Position numbers and translations under genes: made by a program. This document shows positions 25,979-38,044 of a stretch of 64,000 nucleotides of DNA, one piece after another (the first letter of the stretch is position 1; each line of letters starts with the position of its first letter). Below the pieces are notes generated by a model. That model was not told the origin of the DNA. It ran no database searches and saw only the letters and a list, made by a program, of their open reading frames with translations. Location: contig NW_026570268.1 of assembly GCF_019649055.1 (NCBI RefSeq), forward strand, positions 434,001 through 498,000. Direction: 5' to 3'. Source of the stretch: Paramacrobiotus metropolitanus. Lineage: Eukaryota > Tardigrada > Eutardigrada > Parachela > Macrobiotidae.

Positions 25979-27873
25979 ATGGATACTCCCGGGATCGGAA
26001 CGGCCGACCGCTCGGAGACCGATGTGGTCCGCCCCGATCGTGGCTCCATCCCCTCCGGTGGATTTCCGGCGGCCAACACCATGAACTTGCTGTCGCAGGT
26101 GACGACGGTCGCCCATCAGGAGGTCAGCGTCCCGCCCAGCTCCCTGTACATCCCGGCGGCCGAAGCCGACATGCAGGACGTTTACGCCGTGACCGACGCC
26201 CCGTCTAGACACTTCAGCAGCAGCAGCGCCACCTCCGCCGGTCCCGACTACGGGGCGGCCACGCCGTCCTATTGGGTCCGGTCTCTGACGACAGTGCAGA
26301 GCGCCGACACCCGCCACGCCCTCCCGCAGCGGACCGGGGCCGTGATACCGTTGGACCAGCAGCCTTATTGGTATCCGGCCGATCGTTACGCCGGTTCGGC
26401 ATACTACCCGACGATCCCGCACAGCGCCGGGGCGCCCACCACCATTCGAAACCAGCCAGTCGGATACGTCGGTAAAAACGTTTTTCTTTTCGATGATAAG
26501 TAAACAAAGAAAATATAATCAAAGTTAATTCGAAATGAATTGATGCTATAAATGTTAATTTGTGAATTAATGCCAACTATTATACGTAGTTGCAATAAGT
26601 TTCGTATTATTATTAAATTTCGTTTACGTATGCGGCTCTGCGGGCATACTCGTATAGTTTATATACAAGAATACGAGATCAAAAAATGTTTTATTCGACA
26701 CCAGTCAGCTCACAGATCAGATGGGCTAGCACAGGTTTACACTAAGAGAACGAAAAAAACGACGTACTTAAAATGATCAAAATTTATAATTAGTATAAGA
26801 CATAATCAGTATACGTATCAGTATGTAGCGAATACCTATAATTATGTGATTATACGCATAAGCTTATATGGTACGTATATCTGTATAATTAAAATAACGA
26901 ATCATATCTGTATCTATATAATATGTATATCTATATTTATACGTGTAAATACGTATTTTATATGTTATTACTATAGATGTACGTCGTTTTGACCTTTACG
27001 TAGGGTAATTTTCCTGATTTATTGCGGGATATGCTTGGTGATCTTTGTGATATGAACGTCTGTATATAGAGTGTGGCGTGGCAGAGGTGGAAGCGGGCAC
27101 GAAGGGCCGGAAGTGCGCCAACTGCGGCTCGCCAATACAGGAAAACCCGGTACGTATGTTACCGCCGCCGCCATTTTTTCCTTGATCAGGGACTCAGGAT
27201 TGATACCTGATATTGCAGCACAGCGATCTGCTGTCGGGTCGTGATCGGATCGGGCCCTCTCTCTGCAACGCCTGCCTCCATCGCAAGATCACCACCGTCA
27301 ACCGGCCGCTGGGCCGGCGTAATAAACGGCTGGTAAAGAAAGTGTGCAGATATGTTGCGCGCTGACCGATTAAGCCTTTTTCAGTGTCACCCTTTAATTT
27401 GCAGCAACATACCTCTCGCGGTGCGCACTTGATTTGCTCCAACTGCGCCACGGACACCACAACGCTCTGGCGACGAGATGAATATGGCCAGCCACTGTGC
27501 AACGCCTGCGGTCTCTACTTGAAACTCCACCGCGTACGTACATTTATTACGGTGTCTATTTATCTGGTACGGTAGTGGCTCTAAATTTTATTAAGTAATC
27601 CATCAGTTAGTAATTAGTATTGTAATTGTAATTACTAATTATTGTAATTAGTTATTCATGCAGTTATTAGTAGTAGTAATAGGCAATTGCTTCGTAATTC
27701 ATCAGGCGGCGCGTCCGAGTCAGATGCGCAAGAACCGCATCCTGATCCGCAAAGGCAGCGAGGATACCTCCGGATCCGCCGGCACTGACAGCCACCGCGC
27801 CGAGAAACTCGCCGTGGATATGACTGCTCGCTTGACGCTGACCGATACGCAGTGGAGTAGACGCTACCCATAA
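25979..27873 (+). CDS. GATA-family zinc-finger transcription factor, complete
   Basis: GATA factors bind WGATAR sites in the nucleus. Exons are 25979-26471, 27070-27149, 27219-27332, 27405-27533 and 27706-27873. All junctions are GT-AG with matching phases, giving 327 residues. A TAA immediately precedes the ATG, fixing the start. Residues 1-164 are Ser/Thr/Pro/Tyr-rich, as in activation domains. The C-terminal finger is canonical ([20 protein letters not shown] then LCNACGLY; C-x2-C-x17-C-x2-C), followed by the basic tail KLH...[10 protein letters not shown]. The N-terminal finger has CANC and CNAC 23 residues apart and lacks the WRR core, so it is degenerate. An intron splits each finger region. 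The protein is short compared with vertebrate GATA1-6. Confidence 0.93.
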
Positions 27874-28269
27874 AACGCAATCGCCGCCCTCGGCTCGCCA
27901 GTGCCGGTTTATTTAGTTAGTGGCTAATTCAGTTATTACCATAATTATTACCACGTAATTATTTTAATCGTGCCGGTCTGGTGTTGACTGCTGCCCAGAT
28001 ATGCTCTACATACTCTTACATTGTACAATAACTATGCTCGCATACTGGCTGTACCGTGATTTAATTACTGCTGTCGGTTTTTTTACAAGACGACAGCGCT
28101 GCTATCTTTTTGTGTTAAATTATGTATGTACTTACCTGCCGTGAACTGAATGTTCTGACTGGTATGAAACTGAATACTCGGTTTCCGCTCGCTGCTTGCA
28201 CATAGTACCTTCGTTTGTACGATTTCTGGCATCCACGCAGCTTCGTGTTATTTTCCTCATAAATGTAAA

Positions 28270-29105
28270 CAATAAACTTAACAGTGCTAAAGAATACCGA
28301 AGCAATCAACGCCTGTGGTCGGACATGTTGACTATCAGGAAGCTGGAAGCCTTAAAGGAGGATGCCGACGTTATCGCCTCTGCTCGCTTGTTGGCCGCCT
28401 CTACTAAGAATGCCAGTGCCTGGTTGTTTGCTTTGCCGGTTGCTAGCCTTGGCACACTGTTGGACGACGCTGCGGCACGAATCGCTTGCTTTACGGTTGG
28501 GAGTTCAGATCTGTAAGCAACACAAATGCCGATGCGGGGAAATGGCTGATGCTCTAGGTTTGCATGGTTTGTCATGTTCGAAAAGTCAAGGGAGATTCAG
28601 GCGACACGCAAGTCTGAATAGCCTTATTCAACGCAGCCTGGAATCAGCAAAAGTGCCTTCTATTCTGGAGCCACCTGGATTGGGCAGGTTAGATGGGAAG
28701 CGGCCGGACGGTTTATCTCTTTTCCCTTGGAAGAACGGCCTCCCATTGATTTGGGATGTTACAGTGTGCGACACTTTCGCTATATCGTACATTGCCGGCT
28801 CATCGGAGGAAGCGGGATCGGCAGCAGAAGACGCGGAAGAGCGAAAGAGGAACAACTACAGGGAACTGACTGATCGTTCCTTTCTCCAACCAGTTTCCTT
28901 GGAGACTACGGGAACCTGTAGCGCCAGTACCCGTCAGTTCATCAGTGAAGTCGGCCGACGCATAAAAGATCAAACAGGAGAAGCGCGCGCTACCGAGTTT
29001 TTGTGGCAGCGTATAAGCGTCGAAATTCAGCGCGGAAATGCCGCATCTGTTCTGGGTACTGTTGGTTGTTCAAAAGAGCTGGAAGAGTTGTTTCATTTGT
29101 TTTAG
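28270..29105 (+). pseudogene. 3' end of a non-LTR-type retrotransposon: zinc-finger and PD-(D/E)XK-like endonuclease domain
   Basis: This is the best-preserved copy in the window. In one frame come WLFALPVASLGTLLDD and, after a frame change near 28480, LRLGVQICKQHKCRCG with HGLSC (a Cys/His finger). Next are LEPPGLGRLDGKRPDGLSLF, PWKNGLPLIWDVTVCDTF and AEERKRNNYREL. The final segment is [20 protein letters not shown], ending in TAG at 29103-29105. The RPD...WD spacing fits a restriction-like nuclease. The order WL-ALP / CxCG-HGLSC / RPDG...WDxT / [11 protein letters not shown] recurs, from memory, at the C termini of reverse-transcriptase proteins of invertebrate non-LTR elements. The reverse transcriptase itself is absent. 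The clade cannot be named from this piece. Confidence 0.75.
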
Positions 29106-29170
29106 CTATTCAATATTTGAGTTTTAAGTGTAAAACGGCATTTTGCTTGTACAATGTTGAAATCAATAAA

Positions 29171-29962
29171 GGAAATGGCTATTGTCACCCCCCTGCACCC
29201 CCTTTTGACTATTATCACCCCCTCGCACCCCCTTTTGACTATTGTCACCCCCTTTATTTAAATAAAATAAACACCCCCTTTGACTATTGTCACTCCTTAC
29301 AACCCGCCCTTTTGGCTATTGCCACCACCTTTCAGTTTATTCTTATATTTTTTCCACCAGTGATTCTTTTCCAACTCTGTTCCTGTCACCACCGGCAGTT
29401 CTGAAAAAGACGCCAAGCGAAGGTTTTTGACACTTAATACATCACTAAGATGCGGCCTCCTTTTTTTAACATTAAACTTAACAGCTTCAGGGTTTTACTT
29501 TTCTATGATGAGCTCCGCAGCGAATGCGATCGCAAAAAGTCCACAATTATGGCCATCCCTTTGATGCTGTACGCACGGAAAGAAAATTTCGGTGTTCTCG
29601 CTTCCGGCTGATCTCAACACTTTCATAATCACTGATGCCGACGCCGGTGGTACAAAGTCATAAACAAATGGCTGTCCCTCTTTCCGTGCTAACAGCACTC
29701 AGTGGTCGGTGGCATCTTTTTGTACCTTTCCGGTAGTTTACAATCTTATTTAATTGGCTGAAAAGCCAAGCTAGCAACAATGTATTTTTTATAAGAAATG
29801 GCCAAGGAGTGGCAATAGTCAAAGGAGGTGAAAAAGGTGGTGACTATAGCCTAAGGGGGTGTTCACTTTATTTAAAAAAAGGGGGTGACAATAGTCAAAA
29901 GGGGGTGCAAGGGGGTGACAATAGCCCAAAGGGGGTGCGAGGGGGTGACAATAGTCGCACCC
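29171..29962. mobile_element. Mutator-like DNA element, 792 bp, with 9-bp target duplication and Ulp1 remnant
   Basis: The ends are ~150-bp inverted repeats built from internal C-rich/G-rich units. The left has CTATTGTCACCCCC...GCACCCCCTTTTGACTATT; the right reads GGGGGTGACAATAGTC...AAAGGGGGTGC. A 9-bp direct repeat, ATCAATAAA, flanks the element exactly (29162-29170 and 29963-29971), with the terminal 16 bp of both ends aligned. Long terminal repeats plus a 9-bp duplication and a Ulp1 gene fit the Mutator-like (MULE) superfamily. No transposase is present, so it is non-autonomous. Confidence 0.75.
29495..29722 (-). pseudogene. Ulp1-like (C48) cysteine peptidase fragment with nonsense codon
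   Basis: The minus strand encodes the catalytic half of a Ulp1/SENP-type SUMO-peptidase fold. It has a histidine followed by a TGA where a Trp is expected (HW), Asp in FVYDF, and Q...DGHNCGLFAIAFA carrying the oxyanion Gln and catalytic Cys. The reading frame is otherwise open to AELIIEK and the stop at 29495. The upstream part of the domain is missing. Such peptidases are frequent passengers of DNA transposons. Confidence 0.75.
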
Positions 29963-30049
29963 ATCAATAAATTCATTTTTAACTTAACAGTAATTACTCT
30001 ACTCAGTAGTAGTTGCAATCTGCAGTCACAGTGCATGTTTTTTGCCTTC

Positions 30050-30147
30050 GCTTTTTCTTTTGCCTGGTTTTTCAGCCTTATAAACCGTTCAGCAGCAGCT
30101 TTTCGAACAGTTGACGCTTTTCCTTTACCTGATGCGCCGCGCCGCCT
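30050..30147 (-). repeat. Isolated copy of the lysine-rich satellite unit
   Basis: A single divergent monomer (AACCGTTCAGCAGCAGCTTTTCGAACAGTTGACGCTTTTCC region) matches the arrays at 8.2 and 14.5 kb. On the minus strand it is in frame as GKASTVRKAAAERFIRLKNQ, supporting a coding origin for the repeat. Confidence 0.6.
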
Positions 30148-33100
30148 ATGTTATGAAACTCTACCAGCGTGCGTCCTACCCTCGTACGAATGCAGTATAG
30201 CATAGTTTCCGGGAAAGGGTTCATTGTGGCAGCTTGCCGTAGCGGATGAATTGCATGCAAAAAGGATATGCGACTCTTACGTCACTTTACCGACCATGAT
30301 ACGAAATTATAACTTTTCTTCGCTGTCTTTATCCTTAAGGTGAATTTCTACTCACATTACGCCATTTTAACTTGTACAGGAATCGATAGAGAATTCATTT
30401 CTCTATCTGCTGATGTGAATCAAACTTTTATGAAAAAATTGTACACCGTTACCTATTTTGAAAACTATGATCGAGCAGAAACCTTTTACAAGGTTTTAAT
30501 ACTGCGCAGAAGAGGAGACATCTCTGTTCTGGCGGGATGGCAAGTTTACTGACCACAAGGCACGAAATTATCAGCGGCAGCAAATATTTGTATAAGAACC
30601 AGAAGATGCGCGCGCTATCATAGAGGCAGTTTATCGGACCTGACTACTTGCTACTTGCTACCATTTTCGGAGGCGTGGTCTCCCGTAGCCGTTTTGGTAG
30701 AAAGTAGTTCCACAAAATGAGTTTATCCTGGCTGACTACTGCTACGTAGCTGGCTATGTAGCACCGACTATGTAGCGCAAATGTCTGCATAAACAGACGA
30801 TGCTATTGGTAGTCGTGACTAGATTGCTAGCTCGTAAGGACAATGGCTAAGCCATGTAGTAACCTCTTGAGGTTGCTAATCCATATACCAACTTCGCAGA
30901 TTATGCGGAAAAATTCGATACAGTACACAATAACCATTAAAAAGTTTGAAACCAAGTTCGAATTAACAAACACGATCATGTAATGAAACTTTTAAATTTA
31001 AAATTAAATTTGAAAGTTAAACTGTATTTTTTTAAAAGTTCAAGTCAAATAGGAACTTCAATTTTTTTTAAAATTTCAACTTACAACTAAACTTGAAATT
31101 TCAAAATTAAAATTTTTAAAGATTTCAATTTGGATTTTGAAGAGGAAATCTTGAAAATCTTGAAACAAATCAAATAAATAAAAAAATGCTTCACATGTAA
31201 AATAAATTAAAAAGTTAAAAGCGAATTAAAATAATTTCAAGAAAAAAAAATATTACGAGTACGCCTAATATCGGCTTGCCATAATGTATTTAATGTCGGC
31301 TTGCCGTATACCTAATGTCGGCTTGCCATAAGCCTAATATCGGCTTGCCATAGTCAAGTAACCCGCCACCATAAGAGGTTGTCCGCTGTCTAGCGGTGGG
31401 CGGGCGCTGCTGTTGCTACCTGCCGTTACTGTGGGCGGTTGCCTTCTGCGGTCACACCGGGCTGGTGCCGTCTAGTCGTAGCAAGCCGCTGTGAACTGGC
31501 TACTTTCTTGCTATCAGCTAGAAGGATAGTAAGCTGGCGACGAGTTTATGCGGACAGACTAGCATTTGTGCATCGGGGGAGGGGATAGCACGTAGCCACA
31601 AAGTTGTAGCAACCGCTATAAACTCCCTCATAAATGATCAGGTAGAACAATGAAATTTATTGCCCTGTTTTCGTCTCCATCTCCATTCACCACTGGCGCT
31701 TGAGTGTCAGAGAGTCATTCCTGCTCAGCTGAAACAATACGTGACCCGAAGAGGCCGGGACATAACAGGATGCGCAGCAATCGCACCAAGAATAGGCATG
31801 CTGTCCAGCTTAGTCTATACCGTTCACAAAAAAGTCATTTTCTCAAAATAGCAAATGTGGGGCAAATAATTCGGTGTTTTATCCGACTCCAAGTTTGATC
31901 GCTCCATCACATGTAGTAAATTCCCATACACATTCTGAACCAAAAGGAAGCTGGTCAGATGTATATTGACCAAGTTATAAGAGTTTAAAATTTTCGAAAA
32001 TGCATTGCATCTTTGTTTTTTAAGGTATCATCACCATAATGGTTCAGAATGATCTTAAGATATAGATTTACCATAATGGTTAATTTGGTCGGAGTCCGAT
32101 AGATAGGTGAATTATTTGACGCGTCCGAGTTTTTAAACTTTTTCCGGTGATAGTACAGCAGCCGGTTATTGCGCGCACATTTTGAGTTTAAATCGGTGAA
32201 GTTCAATGTTTTGAGCACCAAAAGCAGTAACGTACACTATAGAACTGTTTATGAGTCCGCAGTGGTGTTTTTTCTCGCAAGAGGGGTGCAAACGAGTAGA
32301 AACTCAGCTTATTTTAATTTAATGTATTCGCACCGCTGCTGATTGTATGTGTAATTTTGTGTATTTAAACATTTGAGTGTTGCCCATCGCATGAAAACGG
32401 TCAGCTCTTGCAACTGCTACATTACACAAAAGACTCATTCCGGGACGAGCGCCACACATCGACTAGAGACACTACGAAGGCCGCAAAAGAATTAAGATTT
32501 GTTGAGGGAAACCAGAGCGAGAAACAGAAAGGAAGGAAAGAAGACACTTGGACGGAAGGAGCAGCAAGATGGCCAACGCCGACCGGCTGTCTAAGAGGCA
32601 CAGTCAGGCATCAGTCGGACGCTGCTGCGGGCGCAGCAGGAAGCGTCGGCGGAAAGGTCACTAGCGTCGGCTGTCAGTGTCAGACTGCCAGTAGGCTGGA
32701 AATCGCCGGTGGGCAACTGCGTCAAACAGCGCACGACCCAGGACGATCCCGGTAAATCCCATTCTGTGCTGCGCAGGTGCAGCTTTATGAAACGCCATGG
32801 TGGCCGTATCTCTGCGCCGCAATGAAGGCTGTCCCCGTGAAGTATTCCACAGACATTTCGCAGCAAATTTAGCCCACCGCGCCATGTTTAGGTTGGCGGT
32901 AAAGCGCGCCGCGAGATATTTCGTCGCCAGGCCATTTCCACACCGGAAAAGGCCGTCCTCGAGACAGTTAATAGTTTATCAGGCTAACTGATAACTGGCC
33001 ATCCTAATAACTGATAATCAGACCTGATAAACAAATAACTGCAAGAAACCTGAAAATTCGCCCAAGTTACGTTGGAATTCGCCTTTACGTAGCTGTGGTT

Positions 33101-33340
33101 TTCGTTAGTAATTCCTGTCAGGTGACACATGATGGAATTGAACAGCGTGTAGGAATCATCATGTCGATTTATGTCAACCAATTAAGGTATTTCAGGGGCT
33201 AATTCAGCGCTAGCAGAACGACTGGGCAGCGTGGTTTCTGTAGTCGTCTGCGCAGTAACGGTCATTCACCACCATACACCACAAGTAGCTTTACCCTTCT
33301 GACATGCAGTCCTCTACCACGGAAACCTATATGTACGAAG
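30148..33340. other. Stretch without a supported gene
   Basis: It contains A/T-rich low-complexity sequence (30930-31260), a short tandem repeat (31263-31352), and a GC-richer island at 32570-32850. In that island an open plus frame (LRAQQEASAERSLASAVSVR) looks coding but is unrecognised. No gene can be called. Confidence 0.4.
31263..31352 (+). repeat. Four copies of a 20-bp motif
   Basis: CCTAATATCGGCTTGCCATA and close variants occur at about 31263, 31290, 31311 and 31333. Spacing varies between 21 and 27 bp. Confidence 0.8.
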
Positions 33341-33766
33341 CGGAAATGACACCGCAACCGGAGCAGGCTTCACCGGGACATGTCCTCTTCCGGAAGTCAA
33401 ATTGTGCGAAAGGTCACGTCCCCTGCGGGCTGCGCCAGCCGTCCAATCCGCAACACAAGTGCGTGAACCAGTGCCGCTCTTGGACGAGCACCCAGGATTC
33501 GTGCTGCCATAGACCGGAATCTCCTGTTGGGCTGCACTGGGAGTTTCCAGGGGTATACATCGCGATTGTCCACCTGTAACTCATGTGGACTAAACACGCC
33601 GATTCGCCAGGATCTCCCCAGGCACTGTGTCTCGCATTGTTGAAAACCAGCGTCACCATTATTCGGTTGCATCAGCCGGACTTATAACACAGTAACACTT
33701 ATACACAGTACTAGTACTGCCGGCAGTCAACATGACGATAAACATAATACGCTGCCGCGGCAGTAG

Positions 33767-33979
33767 CTAGTAGCTAACTCGCGGCCTACTGTCATAGTAG
33801 CTAACTTCACTGTTCGTCTTCAGGATCTGGCCCTCTGCGAGGTCCAGAAGAATCCCGGGCAAACGTAGCACGTTACACCCAATGACGTCCATGGCGTACG
33901 GCACCGGCTTCTGACCCAGTCCCTTCGCGAAGCTCTGGTTCAGGATGGAGATGCTCGCTCCGGTATCCAACAGGGCCAA
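33767..33979 (-). pseudogene. Retroviral-type aspartic protease of second retroelement
   Basis: A frame overlapping the end of gag in another register encodes ALLDTGASISILNQSF, the active-site Asp-Thr-Gly loop. A following strand region is PVPYAMDVIGCNVLRLPG. It ends at a stop soon afterwards. Between about 33400 and 33670 there is further degraded coding sequence that may be the continuation of the polyprotein. Confidence 0.7.
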
Positions 33980-35419
33980 TGCATCACGTCCGGCTGCTCA
34001 GGACTGGTGGGCGTTATGCGGCGCCGCTGGTTACTTTTTCTGGCTCCACCTCCTCCAGCAGTAGACGACGTACTTCGGGGCACCCGGTGCGTCTCCGTGC
34101 CCCTGCTGGCTCGCTGCACGACCAGCGTATTGCTCCTCCGTGGTGCTACCTTACTGCGCGCGCTCTCCAATGTAGCACTGCCACGTCGGCCCGACGTGAC
34201 CCTGATCCGAGAGACCGAACGACTCCGGCGGCATGTCCGGCTGGCCAAGCCAGACCTGCCATCCATACTTCGCTCCCGGCGGAGGCTCAGGAATTTCTCC
34301 CGAGATTTAGAACGCGCCGAATGTCGGCGCCCATCCGTGTCGTCAGCGTATCTTCGCGACAGGCTCCGCCGGCGCTTCTCCGTGCTGCTGTCCGTACGCC
34401 AGCGACGCGCCACCTCGGACACGGTGGCGTTGCTGAAGCCCAGGTTACCCCGCACGCTGAACAACTCGAAGCTTGAAAAGGTCATACGGGTCCGGACTTC
34501 CAACATGGTTCCGTCCTGGACGACGTATGACTCGTTTCCACAGCGATTACCCCGTGCCACTGCCAGCAGGTGCACCGGATGTCGTAGCTGGCTCTGCAGG
34601 ATAACCCGCGTGTACTTCTCACTTCCTTCTTCAAAGTGCGCGGCACGCCCGGTATACGCACCAACTCGCATCATGCTGCAGGTCGCCACTCCGTTGGCTT
34701 GACCCACAGCGTCCATTCCGATTCCCATGGTGTACCACACAGGCTTCGTGGTGGGTTCCATAACCCATTTGGTGTTGACCTCCTGGTCCGCACCGTGCAC
34801 AACAGCCTGTTCCGTTCCGGCATTGGCGTCCAATGCGGTGACCTTTGCTTCCGGCTGACCCACGATGAGGGAGCGCGCTGATCCGGACCCAAAGGTTTGA
34901 TTCTTCGGTTTGGTGGTTGGCTTGTTCTGGGGGCAATCACGTGCCAAACGGTCAGTCCTGTCGCAATTGTAGCATTTGCGGAGCGGCCGCTCGGTGACCT
35001 TTGATGACCCTTGACCGGCCGCACCAGCATGTCGAGCATCCGCCTGGTTACCACTTCGGTAACCGCGGTAACGGTTGCGACCGTTTCCTCCGTTGCCATT
35101 CCCTCCACCGTATCCTCTGCCTCCATATCCGTTTCCGTTCCCGCCGCCGCTGTACGTGACCTCGGGTAGTGACCTTTCCATTCAGCGTTCCGATTCTTCG
35201 CCTCCAGGCGCAGAATGTTAGACACACGTTGCTTGGCGGACAGGAATCCCGTTGGTGTGGCCACATTTTCACCGGCTTGACCTTTGAACACCGGTGGCTT
35301 CGCGTCGGTTCCTACGGTCATGGTTGAAAATTCTTGTGCCAGTGCCTTGGAATCCAAAACGATGCTCCTCCCCGTGGGATCGGCGGCACTGGATATAGGC
35401 TTACTGTCGCCGGTAGACA
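33940..35419 (-). pseudogene. gag: gag-like polyprotein of second retroelement
   Basis: The frame starts at an ATG (MSTGDSKPISSAADPTG) and soon reaches a capsid-like phrase (KPPVFKGQAGENV). It then appears internally shortened and changes frame near 35170 into a Gly/Asn/Arg-rich stretch (YGGRGYGGGNGNGGNGRNRY). A zinc knuckle follows, CYNCDRTDRLARDC, in which the usual His is Arg. The rest is Arg/Ser-rich to 33940. The frame breaks and the knuckle substitution suggest decay. Confidence 0.65.
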
Positions 35420-35617
35420 TGGCAATTTGTTGAGAATTAATGCGATCGATTAATCCGTAAACAATCCAAACACACACGGTATAAAACAGCTGTTAAACCC
35501 GGATGACAAATGTCAGCACCACAAACTGCAGCACTGATTGCTGATAAAGGTCACCGTGTGACCACGGAATTAATAATTTAAAAATTAAGCGTTAAACCAC
35601 CGTAGAACGCTTCCGCT

Positions 35618-35635
35618 CCACGGTTTCGGCACCAA
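35618..35635 (-). other. Primer-binding site of second retroelement
   Basis: TTGGTGCCGAAACCGTGG lies directly inside the LTR. TGGTGCCGAAAC is a familiar tRNA-primer complement in insect-type Gypsy and BEL elements. Confidence 0.65.
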
Positions 35636-36125
35636 TGAAACTTCAGTGCCGCAGGTGGAGAAAAGAAACCGTGTGTGTTTACTGTTACGCTGTTATTCGC
35701 GCAGTGCGCGAATAAACGATACGTCATCGTTTTCACTAACTTTATCAACCAACTAAAAGCACCAGTAGGAAAAGGAAAGTAAAGTTCAATCAAATGAGAG
35801 AGGAAACAAACGCTTATATCGGATGGAAAGCGACTGCACCAAATATACGAAAGTGCAGTCTACCGTGCAATCAGTCCGCAGCAAAGCTGGACCATAAAAC
35901 TTGCAACAAACACTCATCCGCACTCAACCGCACACCCTAAACGCATCCGCCAAATGCTATCATAAAACACATTGTTACAACGCGTTCAAACAGCGTTCAG
36001 GCACGAACACAAAGATATAATTTTGACTAATAAAATAAACTTATATTGTTATCGCGTCCTTGGACGACCGCTGGCATGGTGTGCCGGTTATATGGTCACT
36101 GGCCGCTTGCCGGTGCCGGGTGACA
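35636..36125 (-). repeat. LTR of the second retroelement (490 bp)
   Basis: It begins TGTCACCCGGCACC and ends TTTCA on the minus strand. Its end abuts a classical primer-binding site. AT-rich sequence with AATAAA-like signals lies near its start. A partner LTR was not found, so the boundaries rest on the TG...CA ends and the adjacent primer site. Confidence 0.65.
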
Positions 36126-36930
36126 TTTGATTAGTAATAATGTTAGCAACCGTTGTACAATAATACGGATTACCAGTAATCACACTTTATCCATTATTAA
36201 CTTGCATTTGTTTTCGAATTTCTGTGCTCCGGTCCTTTACTGGTATTGTCCAATTTGGTGCTTTTCCTAGCATTGCCTCGGTATCGGTGTGCATTCCGCA
36301 GATCATCCAGGCGGTCCAGCAGAAAACCATAGCAGTACTCGCATAAAAATTCTATGGTCGGCGAATGGAGTACAGTTTGTACTGGTGCGAATGGGTTTAA
36401 TCTATTAGTATCAATGTAGCCGGTCCAAACGCATTCATATTATCCATAAAAATATTTAAAGGATAAGTGATGCTCTGTCCTGTTGTACTGTACCTAGTTT
36501 TGGTTGTAGCAGATGCCGGTATGCATTATATTTATGTTGGCATTTCTGGTAGTGCAGTGGCAGAAAACCAGACGAAGCTTTTCACGTGTTCTGAGCTAAT
36601 TTACTCAAAAATCAACTCTTCAGCGAAAGCCGGTCATTTTCAGAAGCGATGTTTTTTCCCAAGCGCAGTATACGCAAGCAAAAGCGGAAATCGGCCAATC
36701 GGTCCACGCTTCAAAAACTGTGAAATTATTTGAATGCATGCAATGAAAAAATGAAAAGCTTGCAAGTGGAGCACAGCGACAGTGTAACCTCCTGCGGCAG
36801 CTGATCTCATTGCACCGTCCGTCAGCCATTCTTAGCTGCGTGGAAAAGAATACGCCAGAATAATTATAAGTTAAATGCAGGCTCGCAGCGTATACGTACA
36901 AAAACAGCGTTTGTATAATAGTGTATAATA

Positions 36931-38044
36931 CAGCCCTGGGCAGCCAAGTTGGGGCAGTTTCTTCCAAAAATTACTACGTGTCTGCTGTTAATAAATAAAT
37001 AAATATTTATTTTTTACTTTATTGCCGAAGGTGTCCGGCATCTTTTGAACTGTAGGTATTCATGTTTAGAACGTGCCTGAAATCGCAGTGAGCTGAAAAC
37101 TAAGGCAGACCAGCAGAAAAATACCGCTAAGCTTGTATGCTGTGACGGTTCTCCTCGCACTTAATATTTTCTTTTAAATTCCACTAAGGCTGTAGTGTTA
37201 AGATGATAAACCATACTTGTTTACCATCCAATTCTACTAAGGGTGGTGCATGACAACCGTCGATTTCAGTCAAGCCTCAATGACCTTTGCAGTGCGTTGG
37301 CGAGCACTGCTAAAATGAGGCATGACCTTATTTCAAAGCTCGCCGCGCACCCGCAGAATGCCAGAGAATGCCGTTTTTGTTAAAATTTCACTCCCAGAGC
37401 ATTAAGCGTCAGTTTCAGGTTTTTAATCCATGTAACAAGCCGAATACAGTCGGCTCAACCAACCTTCAACAGCCACCATAACTTTTTGTTGCAACAGCTT
37501 TGCTGTTTTTTTCTTCCACTCTTCTGGAAATCCCACCTCCCCGTCTACGAGGCGGGTATTCCTTTGCACATGAAAATCAACTAACAGGACGTACAACTTA
37601 TTCACTGAAAGTAATAGTTTTAGGTTATTTCAATCTGTGCGCTAGGCAACCACAATCTTCGGTAGGCCGTTTTTAACATACAAGTCTATGGGAGATGCCC
37701 CTTGTTGCAACGCTAAGCCGACCACTGATCACGCAACATTTTGGTTCTCTCCCGTGGCAAATACCTTTGGGGTCACCCAACAGTTAGCAGAAAAGCTCAC
37801 ACGAAAATATGGATTGGGGAATTTACTAGAGCGGCAGATGTAAACATCCCAAAAAGGACTGCTATCTCTCCCCCTAAATCAATGCTCGGCTCGTTACTGA
37901 GCGATCAAAAGAGTCCGATTTTAGTATTTTTGGATTTGCGATAAAAAATTACATGGCATAAGTAGAAATATAAGAACAGAACAACGTCTACAAATATTTG
38001 CCAATTGTTTTACAAAAGTGCCCCAACTTGGCTGCCCAGGGCTG
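36931..38044. mobile_element. Non-autonomous DNA transposon with 26-bp TIRs and TA duplication
   Basis: A perfect inverted repeat starting CAGCCCTGGGCAGCCAAG (36931-36956 and its complement 38019-38044) is flanked on both sides by TA. The element is 1114 bp. TA duplication with short perfect termini fits the Tc1/mariner superfamily. The interior has no recognisable transposase, so it is a non-autonomous member. Confidence 0.75.

Larger units (their letters stand above)
33767..36125 (-). mobile_element. Second LTR retrotransposon, 5' part only
   Basis: On the minus strand the order is LTR (36125-35636), primer-binding site, gag (ATG at 35419) with an RGG-type region and one zinc knuckle, and an aspartic protease. 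Reverse transcriptase and integrase are not recognisable downstream, and no second LTR copy is visible in the window. The element is therefore truncated, and it carries frame breaks in gag. Confidence 0.8.

Noticed and set aside
34007-34702. 231-codon plus-strand open frame
   Set aside because: It is the complement of the Arg/Ser-rich gag-like region of the minus-strand retroelement, whose LTR, primer site and protease fix the coding strand.
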